Shown here: positions 37,548 to 48,267 of the stretch, one piece after another | How positions within the stretch are numbered: the stretch's first letter is position 1 | Layout of the letters: the number at the start of each line of letters is the position of its first letter | DNA from: Camillea tinctor | Taxonomy: Eukaryota > Ascomycota > Sordariomycetes > Xylariales > Xylariaceae | Reading direction: 5' to 3' | DNA: 64,000 nt | Assembly: GCA_022578605.1 (NCBI GenBank) | Contig: MU394064.1 | Coordinates: forward strand, 620,001-684,000 | Notes under the pieces: model-generated | The model's input: only the letters and a program-made list of their open reading frames with translations | Database searches by the model: none | Told to the model about the DNA's origin: nothing | Made by a program: the position numbers and the translations under genes

Positions 37548-39503
37548 TTACGTCTCATGTCTCGGGCGTGGCTCTCCTGTCAGTGTTGCCTCATATGCTT
37601 TCTTGTATCGGGCGGTTGTATACGACAGCACAGCCGTCCATATAGCTAGAAGGATGGAGACTGCGATCATAGCCCACATACCTCTCTATATTCAAATACC
37701 GTTAATTTTTTTTCTTTTCCTTTCTCATTAAAAAAGAGGGGTTGAAAGATGATGAGGGGTGTTGTGTGTGGGGGGGAAGAAGCTCACAGTAAACCAAGGC
37801 GCCATAGAAGCCCCGTAAAACACGATACTCCACCACGCGTTCACGGCACTACTGCCCATATTCATGCTCGCCAGCACCACCGCCCGGAACGCCGGGTCCT
37901 CCCACCGCAGCGCATCATTAGCCCACGCGAAAAACGTCGCCTGGCAAGCGTACACCGCGCCCGCCCAGTAATACGCCGCGAACACGACCGCCGTCGCGCC
38001 GCCGTCGCTGCCCCTCCCCCTCGCGCCCAGCACCATAGCCGACGTCGCCACGCCCGTCGCCCCGATGAAGTACCCCACGAGCTCGCGGCGGCCGCCCAGG
38101 AAGTCCGTCAGCGTCGCCCAGAACAGCGTCGAGACGATGCCCACGGCGGGTACGCCCGTCGGGTAGTTGTTCAGCTGCGACACGCTGTACGCGGTCGAGG
38201 GCGACGGGTGCGCCTTCATGTACAGCGCCAGCAGCGCGTTCGTGCTGAAGCTCTCCGTCTCCCCCGCGATGATCCACAGGATCACGAACCCCCAGAAGAG
38301 CCAGCTGCTTAGCACGCGCTGCGCGAAGGAGAGCGTTAGTGGTGACCCGGGGGACCGCGTCGGTGGGATGCTGGCTATGTCGTCGGAGGCGGAGGGCGCT
38401 TTGGCTTCTTCGTCGAGGGGGGGAGAGGGGGAGGGGACGGGTGCGGGTGCGGATGAGGGCGAGGGGAGAGCGACGCGGGATTGGGCGAGGGCGCGTTGCG
38501 CGGGGGTGAGGTAGAAAGCGGATGTCGTGGAGGGCGTGTCGGGGAAGAAGAGGAAGCCGTAGAGGGCGACGGGGAGGGTGATGATGCCGTCGATGCTGCG
38601 AAAGAAAGTTAGAAATTCCTGTCTTCCCCATTCCCCCCTTTTCTCTTCCTTTTTCATTTTCGTCGCTTATAAGGTATGGTGGCATTGATCACGTACATGA
38701 ATAGCCAGCGCCAGCCGCTGAGGCCCTTCTTCCCGTCGAGACTAGAGTGGATGCCCGTCTGGATGAAGCCTCCGATCATGGTTCCCGCGAGTCCAGAAGC
38801 GGTGAAGATACCGGAGCGCTTGCCGAGCTCGCGCTCCGTGTACCACGCGCCGAGGATGTAGTGCGTGCCGACGAAGGTGGTGGCTTCGGCGATGCCTTGC
38901 AGGAAGCGGATCGCCATGATGGCCTGCGGGCTGTGCGTTGCGGCCGTAACCATAGTCAACCCGGCCCAGACCACCATGCAGGCTGGGAAGAAAAGCCGCG
39001 GCCTCACGTATTGCAGTGACAGGTTCGCGGGTACTTGTCCGACCACGTACCCGACCGTGAAGCACGTGTTGATCTCGTTCAGCTGGTCGCCGACGAAACC
39101 GAGCTCCTCCTTCATGCCTGAGACATAGGCATTGTTAAGGTTGGAGCGGTCCAGCTGTGTGCAATCATAACCAGGTTAGCTAAGTGGACTTGATTTTATC
39201 TGCTACATTATGAAAAAGACAGGTTTTACTTGATAGACAGGTAGGAAGTTAAGTGGAATGAGTAAAAGGGAGAGAAGTGAGAAAAAAAGATCAGGGGTAA
39301 AAAGATGATTCGATTATGAGATTCTTCTTTTTCCGTTGGTTTGCACTAACATAATTCGTAAAGTAGCTTAAGCAGCAAAATGTCAAGATGAAAAAATCAA
39401 TCTTTTGCACCAGCATCCGCTCACCGGGCTGGTACTCGGTGTGGAAATACTCGCGTATCCGCGATCTCATCGTCGGTGGCGTTGCCATGTTTACAGCGTC
39501 CAT
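37548..39503 (-). CDS. MFS transporter, anion:cation symporter type
   Basis: Twelve-helix major-facilitator permease of the Dal5/Liz1/Fen2 group, which carries organic anions such as allantoate, pantothenate or nicotinate. Four exons (39351-39503, 38697-39154, 37788-38595, 37548-37685) give 518 residues; the last exon, easy to miss behind a 102-nt intron, supplies the final membrane helix GMWAMIAVSILLAIW and the tail. The first splice rebuilds the family hallmark YFTNYLDRSNLNNAYVSGMK. The second rebuilds WLFIIDGIITLPVALYGF, and FFPDTPST follows. A Pro/Ser-rich cytosolic loop near residues 250-300 separates the two halves. It is divergent from the amidase with 1.3 kb between them, suggesting import of an amide or a related nitrogen compound; that link is inference. 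Confidence 0.92.
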
Positions 39504-40827
39504 GCAATAGTCACAAAGAGTTCGTTACCGTATAAGGAAAGAAAAAAGATGGGTTAAAGTGGACAGGCGAGGGATATTGCCGTTGAGTCGCAGTCCCTTA
39601 ACTTATGGCTTTTCTTTCGCAGAAATAATAATTATTGGTTGCCGGCGTCGGTTTGGTCCATGTATATCATATCTAAGATCCTCTATAAGTTATCCGTATC
39701 TGTTGACCCCCCGGGTTGGTGCCGGTAGTGTTATCGTGTATTTGCACCTCTCCCTCCCTGGTTCCATACACTGTCGTCGATATCCGATAACCAGGTCGTG
39801 ATTTAGTGACGAAGATATCGAGATAAGAACTCTCTGTGAGAAGTGATAAAAATACAATGCCCCCGCTTGTCCCACACTACAGGATTTCCGGGAGCCAGGG
39901 TCGAAAGCCGATCCACTCACTTAGATAAGTTAAGTCCGTCAAGGTAGTGTAAGTTAAGTAAGTTGTACGTAGTTGAAGAGTAATAATAGTTAGGGTTACA
40001 CTATTCGTACGTAGGGGCAGTGTAAACAAGAAAGACAAAGAGGGGGGAGTAAAGAGGGAATTGTAAAGACGGCTGAGAAAATTAGATTGCCACAACAAAA
40101 TCGTCCGAGACTTTGTCTTGGGAACTTCCCAAACTCAGGTGTTCTAGAGTGCGCCACTGATGAATTTAAGCCAAAGAAACTACACTAAGCACTACTACAT
40201 GAAGAGATATATATGCGGGAGACTTAGTTAGGAAACTGTAAAGTGTATTAACTTATAACTTAGATTTGTAAGTCGAACAAGGGTTGCAAGTTGCGAGTTG
40301 TGAGTTACCAAAACTCCGTCTTACTTCGGCACCTCGCAACGGAACCCCGCCGGATAGAAACAAAAGATGCCGATGGGAAACGAATACGCGAAACAGAGGC
40401 ACAGCTAATCATATCCTGTGATGGAAGACAGTAGTGGTATACCAGCTCCGCCGGGGTAGATAGGTGTAGGTAGGCAATGCCAATGTAGACCTATTTAGGG
40501 AAAGGGGAACTAAATCAAGCTACATATTGATGTATGTAACCGACTGACCAACCAACCACATGCAACCGGCCGCACCAACCTGCCATGCCAACCTTTCTCT
40601 CCTCGGGGCCCGTTCGGTTGAAGTCTAGTTTCGCAGTGCCGCATAGCTCCGATCGCGCCCTGACATGCACTTATAGGTACTACATTATAAATCCCGGACC
40701 GAGACCTAGAGGGGTATTTAAAACAACTACTTTCTTCCCTCGAGCTTAAGCCAGACGAGGTTGCTAAAGTGCGGTTCAACACTAGTATGCTATAAACAAC
40801 AGCGATCCAATAACATCTACTAGAGCG
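39504..40827. promoter_or_regulatory. Divergent promoter transporter/amidase with GATA sites
   Basis: Between two divergent genes. Plus-strand GATAA motifs occur at 39786-39790, 39822-39827 (GATAAG), 39845-39850 (GATAAA) and 39924-39929 (GATAAG). Such HGATAR words are what the nitrogen regulators AreA/NIT2 bind. A TATA-like TATTTAAA at 40715-40722 lies about 105 bp before the amidase ATG. Regulation by nitrogen is inference. Confidence 0.45.
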
Positions 40828-43197
40828 ATGACGGCAAAAACCTGGGAAGAGCTAGCTGCGGAGAAGCGCCAGAAGCTAAGCGCTTCTATTCCCGAGGAGT
40901 GGCGCATTCCTAATGAGTTACTGCCTCCCGATAGCCAGGACGATATCAGGAACTTCCCTGAGACTTCAGGGTGGTTCACTGAGGAGGAGTTGGCTATCAC
41001 GAGATGCACTGCGCTGGAGTTACTGCCTAAACTTGCTTCTGGGGAACTCAAGTCCGAAACCGTAACCCGGGCTTTTTGTAAGAAAGCCGCAGCGGCACAT
41101 CAATTGGTGAGTTCGTCTGTTAGGAAAAAGGGGAGGGGGTGAGAGGGGGAAGGGGGTGGGGGGGGAAGAGGGTGGAAAGCAAGGGACAAGAGTAAAAGAA
41201 ACAGAGAACGACTTAGAATCGTGAATATATTATAGGACCAGAAGTACTGCTAAATGTACCAGGTATAATAGATCAACTAACAAAATCCCCCCTTTTACAG
41301 ATAAACTGCCTCTCGGAAACCTGCTTCACGCGCGCCCTCGAGACGGCCAAGTCGCTAGACAAGCACCTAGCCACGACGGGGAAGCCCGTGGGTCCCCTCC
41401 ATGGCCTGCCCGTCTCGCTTAAAGACTGTTTCAACCTCAAGGGCCTCGACGCGACCGTGGGGTTCACGTCGCACATCGGCGACCCGGCGCAGTACGATTC
41501 GGTGCTGGCAGAAATGCTACAGGCCGCGGGCGCCGTCTTCTACGTCAAGACCAACGTGCCGACAGCCATGATGATCGCCGAAAGCGTCAACAACGCGTTC
41601 GGGCGGACGGTAAGCCCGCTCAACCGCCGGCTTACCAGCGGCGGCAGCTCAGGCGGCGAGTCGGCCCTCGTCGCCTTCGGCGGCAGCCCCCTCGGCGTCG
41701 GCACCGACATTGGCGGCTCGCTGCGCATCCCCGCCGCCTGCACCGGCACCTTCACGCTACGGCCGTCGTTCGGGCGCTTCCCGACGCTGCGGTGCCGCTC
41801 CGGGATGCCGGGCCAGGAGGCCATCCAGTCGGTCAACGGGCCCATGACGCGCACGCTCGCCGACCTCGAGCTCTGGGCGCGCATCGTCGTCGACGCGCGC
41901 CCCTGGCGGCTCGACCCGCGGTGCCTGCCCATCCCGTGGCGCGCCGCGCCGCTGCCCCCGCGCCTCCGCGTCGCCGTCCTCTGGAACGACGGCATGGTGC
42001 AGCCCACGCCCCCCGTCGCGCGCGCGCTGCGGCAAACGGCCGAGCGCCTGCGCGCCGCGGGCCATGAGGTCGTGGACTGGTCGCCGGAGGACCAGCCCGA
42101 GGGATATGCCCTGCTCGGCCGCGTGTTCCTGGCGGATGGCGGCAGGGCCATCCGCGAGCAGCTTGAGCGCACCAGCGAGCCTGTGAGTAATTTCTAGAGT
42201 CGTTTATTTCCCCCCTTTTGGTCTGTCTGGGCCCGGCCCGGGAGTCAAAAATTGTCTATCATGGCTAAACCTATGGCTTCGTGCGGCTTTTGACTCCCGA
42301 GACAACAGCCTCCAGAGTAAGAAAGTTACCCCATATAGCAGCTACTGACTCCCATTATCACAGTGGCGCCCCGAGATGCGCATGTACGAGGAGGCGCGCG
42401 AGATCGGCGCCCTCGAGTACTGGCAGCTGCACCTCGACCGCCAGGCCTACCAGAAGCGGTACCTCGACCGGTGGCTGGCCGCGGGAATCGACGCTATATT
42501 GTGCCCGACGACGCCGTATAGCAGCGTGGAGAACGGGAAGTTCAAGCACGGTGCGTTTTTGACCAAAACTTGATTCTTTTTTTCTCTTCCCTTATTTTCC
42601 TTCCTTATTCCTTTCTCCTCTTTCCCCCTTCTTGTTTTGTTTTTCTTTCTCTTGTATGTTTTTTATTTGTTCTGCTTATACCCACTTGCTCAACCATGCA
42701 TGAATAAACCAAAAGGCCATTATTACTGACGCTTTGGTCTGTCTGTGACCTTGTCTATCTATAATTAGTGGGATACACGGGGGTGTACAACGTGCTAGAT
42801 TACTCGTGCATCTCATTCCCAACCGGCATCACCGTGGACAAGTCAGTCGATGTTGCGCTGGGCGATACGTACAAGCCTTTGACTGAGGAAGATCGGCAGA
42901 TCCAAGCAGAGTGTAAGTCGGAACCCCCGAGTTTCGAGTTTTGTCGTGCCCTGGTCCTGGTGACATACATAGGTTATCAGCCCCCCTACATAGATAGGGG
43001 GGATGAGATCATTCACGGGTAAAAAAAGTAAAAAGTCTTGCTGACGCTCTATTTTTCTTTCTTTCCGTTTCCCACGTGTTTTAGACAACGCAGACGCGGT
43101 GCATGGCATGCCGATCAGTCTACAGCTCGTGGCGCAACGACTAGAGGAGGAGAAGTGCGTGGAGATGTGCAAGGAAGTGCTGAGGGTGCTGAGCTAA
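40828..43197 (+). CDS. Amidase (amidase-signature family, acetamidase-like)
   Basis: Hydrolyses a carboxamide to acid and ammonia. Five exons (40828-41106, 41301-42182, 42364-42550, 42769-42912, 43085-43197) give 534 residues, normal for fungal general amidases and acetamidases. The Ser-cisSer-Lys triad is complete: K134 in PVSLKDCF, S209 in SGGSSGGES, S233 in GTDIGGSLR, with the same spacing as in fatty acid amide hydrolase. The carboxyl part reads YTGVYNVLDYSCISFPTG, then GMPISLQLVAQRLEEEKC, as usual for this family. Introns are long for this window (172-218 nt). Exon 2 is very GC-rich. There is no signal peptide, so it is probably cytosolic. It pairs divergently with the MFS transporter, and GATA motifs in the shared promoter suggest nitrogen control. 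The true amide substrate cannot be told. Confidence 0.94.
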
Positions 43198-44203
43198 TTG
43201 CGCTATTATGCCATAAGTCCCGTTATCCACTGGCTGAGTCCTCCCGTGCTGTAGCGGAGATTATAAGCCGCGGCCAAGAGCGGGCGGGTAACAGGTTTTA
43301 GTGCCAGTCCATAGGTCCCGCTGTCTATACTATTCAATTTGCCATGGACACTAGCTTGACCAGACATCTGGATAGGCCAGAACTAACTACCAGCCTAGGT
43401 AGTACAATAGTATACTACGCTATACTGCACGGATACACTATACTAACTAGACTATACTATACTATTAACTAAATATTCACTCGGGAAATGAATAAGAATA
43501 AAATTGGATATAACGTCAAAAATATGACCAGGTTACCCTTTTATCAGAGAGAAGTGGAAATACAAAAGAACCACTACAAGACATATATTATTCAATTGAG
43601 AAGTATTGATGTTGTTAAGAGTACCTACTTATTAAGCTACTATCACGAGATCCTATAGACAGGGTTATCACTAGCAAATAGTCAATAGCGTTAATTATAT
43701 AATATGCGTGGCTAGAAACACGAGAACCATCAATTCCCCGCAACTGCGCTATTAAGAATATTTCCTTCCTCTTTTTTCTTCTTCTCTCTCCTCTTACTTG
43801 TCTTGTTGTTGCTGTTTCTCCTTTTTCTCTTTTTACATGCGTGAGTGACACGCGATGTGTTGTCATATAAATGTCGTAATGGTGATGATAGATAAATAAT
43901 GTACGTATATGTGTGTATGTAAGTGCATGTATTTGTTGTAAATATCGTATGATTTTCTGCTTTTTTTTTTCTTTTTTTCCCCCGTTGTCTCCCAAAGGAT
44001 AAACCCGACCACGGCCCAAAAACAGAATAATACTAAGTAGCAATAGTGGTGGTGGTGGTAATAATAGAACCATGAAATTTTTTTGGAGCCAGTAGATGGG
44101 GAGTAAGTGGGAATAACGAACAAATGCACGGCCGTAAATAAATAAAAAATAAATAAATAAATAAATAGGACTAGGCTTCGTGGACCTAGTGTAATAATCA
44201 GAT
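43198..44203. other. Convergent 3' intergenic
   Basis: AT-rich 3' sequence of the amidase and of regulator 2, with repeated TACTATAC words near 43409-43465 and ATAAATAA repeats at 44137-44167. Leftward frames of 88 and 203 codons here are Tyr/Ile/His-rich AT-driven sequence and not called. Confidence 0.55.
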
Positions 44204-46856
44204 TTATGGGGTATCGGGGACATCATCGGAGTCGGAGTCCAGTTGAAACACCTTTAACTCGTCGATGAGCCTTGTTAACCTTTGTTTCTCAGGGTTGTCG
44301 GCGACGCTGACGATGTTGACTGGCCACACTGAGCGGAGGCGGCCGGCCTGCTGGGCCTTGAACTCCTCTAATTCATCGTCCTTAGCATACCTGCTAAGAA
44401 TATCCCGGTCTTCCTGAAACATGCCAGCCCGCACGAGGCGAAACAGGGCCTGTGAGAGGTAGACGTTCTGGCCCTGGTCCTTGAGGCCTTTGGCACAGAG
44501 AATCACCGTCGACCGCATCGCCTGGGTGAGCGGCGACTCTCTATGATCTCTCATATACTGCTGCCGGAGATTGGCTAGCGATATTATGGGTTGCAGAATC
44601 CAGTAGTCTAGGAAATCAAAACCGTGGCGTAGGTAGTAGAGCCGGATCACCGTCTCCAGGGCCGCCTGCGCGTCCCACAGAATCTGCGCCGGCGTCCTCT
44701 CCTCTACTTTGCCAGCAGTAATATATCCGGCTGACGATGCCTGCTCGCGCGAGGCTTCGGTGCCCAGTATGTAGATTATTACATTAAAGTAGTGCATGCT
44801 ATGGAGACGGTTAGAGAATGGGGCGACAGAAAAAGCCATGACCAACTAGTAATCAAGTAGCTATAGCATCATTCGCCGCACTAGATAGTAACAGCTGGAA
44901 CGTAGTTCAAGTCGTGCAGGAGAACAGTGGAGCGGAGGAGGAGGAAGGTGAGGAGAAAGATGAGGAGAAATGGCGAGGAGGGTGAGTACTTACTGGAGCT
45001 TTAGATGGCCAGGAAGAACGACCAGCCTTGGGGTCAATGTTTCCGGCAATTTGGTATACCAGGTAGTAACCTTTTCATATAATTCCTGTCTTAGTCTCCG
45101 AGAGTGCAATCTCTCATCACGGCCGAAGCACTGGCGTCCGTAATCGTTGAGATAAATACTAAGTTGACAATTCGCGTGGAACAGGAGCCCGCAATGGGCT
45201 GGCCACAGGGTTTCGTTTAGGGGATACCTCACCCATATTTCAGGATACCACTCGGGGTGCTCAACCGGATCGGGTAAAGGAATCTTCGGAGGATCGTTGA
45301 TCAACGGTGGGCGCAGAAAATACCAACCATTATGACTACCGGAAGAGAGAAACAAAAAAGAAGTCAATCAATGTCAGCGCTAGACGAACGTACGTTTGCG
45401 GGGAGTGCTTTAAACTCACTTCTGAAACAAGAACATCGCCCATGCTGTGAAGGTTTGGGCGTGGCGGACCTTTCTAGACGTCGCGCGCAGTTGGGCATCG
45501 AACATCCCCAGTTTGTGGGCGAGGGTCAGGGCCTGAATGCTGTACGCCCAACCAATCGAATCGGCACCGGAGACATTATAAATGGTGTTGATGAGCAGTC
45601 CCGCCTGAATGGTGGTTAATCTGCTTTCGCCTGACTCCTGCTCCCAGAGCCTCTTAGCCTCTGCGAGGAATTGGTATCCGATGTTTCGGGGATTCCAAAA
45701 CTCTGTGCGGTTCGCGATGCCCTGATGGATGTGCTTTATGTCTGTTAGGCCATTGCGTTGCCGTGGCAGGGGGTTGAAGGGAGGAAGGATCAGGACGTAC
45801 CGATGCATGTGCCAAGATGGCGTTGACCAACAAGGGTGAGCAGAACCTCTGGTGTCCGGATTTCATATCATCTAGGAAGTAATCCTTGTGGATCATGGGG
45901 AACCACTGCCAATCGTAGAGTAGATAGTCGTGAAGCAGCTTTCTCATGAAGACGTCGTCCGAGCTGATGGAGGTCCATCTGGACGGCTTGACTGTCTCCA
46001 GCCGATGATCTACAATAGTGGCTGCATGGTACGGTGTCAGGTAGGGGGTGTTGAACCGGGATGGGACAACAGAAGTTGACTGCGGCGGAGAAGGATAGGA
46101 TTGCAGAAAAGAGGATTCGTAAACCAGAGACCCCTCGAGATAGGGATTAGGACTTTGAGTGAGGAAGGAGGGCATCTCAGTGATGTAGGGGAAGTCATAT
46201 CGAAACCTGGTCTCTGGAGTGAGCGAGAGCTGGAGCAGGACATCACCGTAGAGGACATGGCGCACGACAGACTGTGCGTCGGCGCCGCCTCTGATCCTCT
46301 GCAGGATATTCTCGGCCTCGGCCTGAGGCCTGTTCCGGAGAAGCTCATAAACGTCAGAGTAAGCGGACTTTTCGTCCTGTATTTCATTAAACTTCCTCTT
46401 GAGGGCCTGCGTATGGGTTTCGGCAGCGGCTATCGTGTCGTAGACACATTCGAGATCCCGCGTGGTGCAATATGCACACCTGGGGCGTTCAGCGGAGCAC
46501 TGCAACGCCAAAAGAAATAGTCAATACACGAGAACTGCTAAGCTGTTTTTTCATGACTACCTGGGGCTGGTGTGTATTGAAAACCTTCGTGCCTTCGTTT
46601 TCTTTTTGCGGCAATTCCAACATGCCGAAGGCACCGTAGTCCGCTTTTGCTGAGACCGGCCTGGCATCTTTGGCTCATCGGACGACGCCCGGTCTTGGCT
46701 GCTAACGCTCTCAGTCGCTGGCAGCAGCGGTCGTAAAGGCCGGCCGCTCGGAGAGGGCTGCATCATGGGGCTGCCGGTATAGAAGGGCGAGGGCAGCAGC
46801 GGCGGGCGGCCTGAGAAAGGGGGCGACGGAGAGTTTGATCCAGACATGGTGGACAT
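44204..46856 (-). CDS. Zn(II)2Cys6 transcription factor 2
   Basis: Zinc-cluster regulator with a fungal-specific middle region. Five exons (46593-46856, 45801-46499, 45420-45733, 44994-45335, 44204-44798) give 737 residues. The cluster is C79-x2-C82-x6-C89-x6-C96-x2-C99-x6-C106, and intron 1 falls exactly before the third Cys. That intron appears to start with GC instead of GT (donor at 46592) because no GT donor nearby keeps the cluster in frame; its acceptor is TTGCAG. Intron 2 ends in AAG. A helix VYELLRNRPQAEAENILQRI follows the DNA-binding domain, a frequent feature of this subfamily. NRTEFWNPRNIGYQFLAEAKRLWE belongs to the middle region; the tail is acidic (DSDSDDVPDTP). If the GC donor is not used, this would be a broken gene. 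It is head-to-head with regulator 3. Confidence 0.82.
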
Positions 46857-48267
46857 GAAAACATAGGAGAAGTTTGGTGGTGGTGGTTGTGGTGGTGGTA
46901 TTTTCTAGCGGGAACTGCGTACGTGCGCATGTGCCTCTTAAATCGTTCACGACAAAAAGGCCGTTAAGCTATGTGTTCCATCCTTGATAAAGCGGTATCA
47001 TTCTTAGCGAATAGTTGCTATAGCGGGACTCAGCTTTGAGCTAAGGAGTGCTGCATTGGCTCTTAGTAGATATTAGTACAAAAAATTTCATGGGTTTGAG
47101 GGGCGAGGCCACGATAAAGCGAACAGACTAAGCTCACCGTCTTCCGGATGGCCAACGGTCTTTTGACAACGAAAGGTTCATGAAATACTCCCACAATCCT
47201 TTTGTACCTGCGAGACCTTCAACTACCCTTTATGTGCATAAGACTCTTTTGTGCTTTTTTCCCTGTCATAGATGCTATATTCAATATGAGTTATGATAGT
47301 ATAGGACTTAGTTTGCATATGTCTTGTTCAAGTTATGTATAGTCTCTATAGAATGAGAGCTAGTTAAAACTCACCGAAGAGTTGTATACTATTAGACTAA
47401 GGTCAACTTTGTATTACACTACGGTCAATTAGTTTGGTTTTCATGTTACACTTGAGGACACTAAAAACAACGTTATATGTGTTTTGTGAATATATTGTCC
47501 TATCTACCTAGGTAGGTAACCTAACATAACCAGAATCGGGGATTGCCCAGGTTGAACTGGAGACACCGTTAGGACCACCCCCTAGAATGAAATTATCGAC
47601 TCCGGGCCTGCCTCCGAGCCAATTGTATCGTGTCAAGTATTTCTCACCAGGGCTTAATCCAATTTGGCCCCCAAACAGGTCGGTAATCTCAGTCTTGATC
47701 TTTGGATCTGGTACGGAATACTTGTTTAACCCCCCCCCCCCCCTAGCTAGGTCTTATTATGCTAACGTGGCACGCCCGACAGGTCTCTCAACAAGGGCCA
47801 CAAAGCAAGAGAGAGGAGGGGATGGGAGGGGGGAGAAACCCAGTAACATAACGTAACATAATATCATGGCTTCGTATGTCATCATTTTCAACAATCCGAG
47901 TACGTATTATACTAGGTTAGTTGAGGGGGAAAAAAGCCGTTGCGGTGCATTAGTATTGTCTCACAAATAAGAGCGCTTTGGTGGCATGACACGGGTATGC
48001 ATTACATACTTGCTGCTAGATTAGCGACCCAAGACAGCATCGTACTCTTTACGTATTGCTAGTCACCGCTTTGGAAATGCCATATAAGTACATAAAGCTA
48101 GGGACGGCTATAGTAATCGGCTTTACCTAGTTCTGCCAGCCCAGAGTCCGGCATCGTGGTAGATCATTTCCCTAGTGGCTTGTAAATACGCACAATTAGA
48201 TAGGTTTCTTTTGGCCATGCGGCAGAGGCACCCAATCATCTTGTGAATTTCACGGAGCGCGCTCCGG
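46857..48267. promoter_or_regulatory. Divergent promoter of two related regulators
   Basis: Non-coding 1.4 kb shared by regulators 2 and 3. Contains a TACCTAGGTA palindrome at 47505-47514 and a C14 run at 47730-47743. An 89-codon frame near 47587-47856 spans the C run and is not supported. Confidence 0.5.

Noticed and set aside
37749..38685. Long Arg/Pro/His-rich frames over the MFS transporter
   Set aside because: GC-driven shadows of the transporter exons on both strands.
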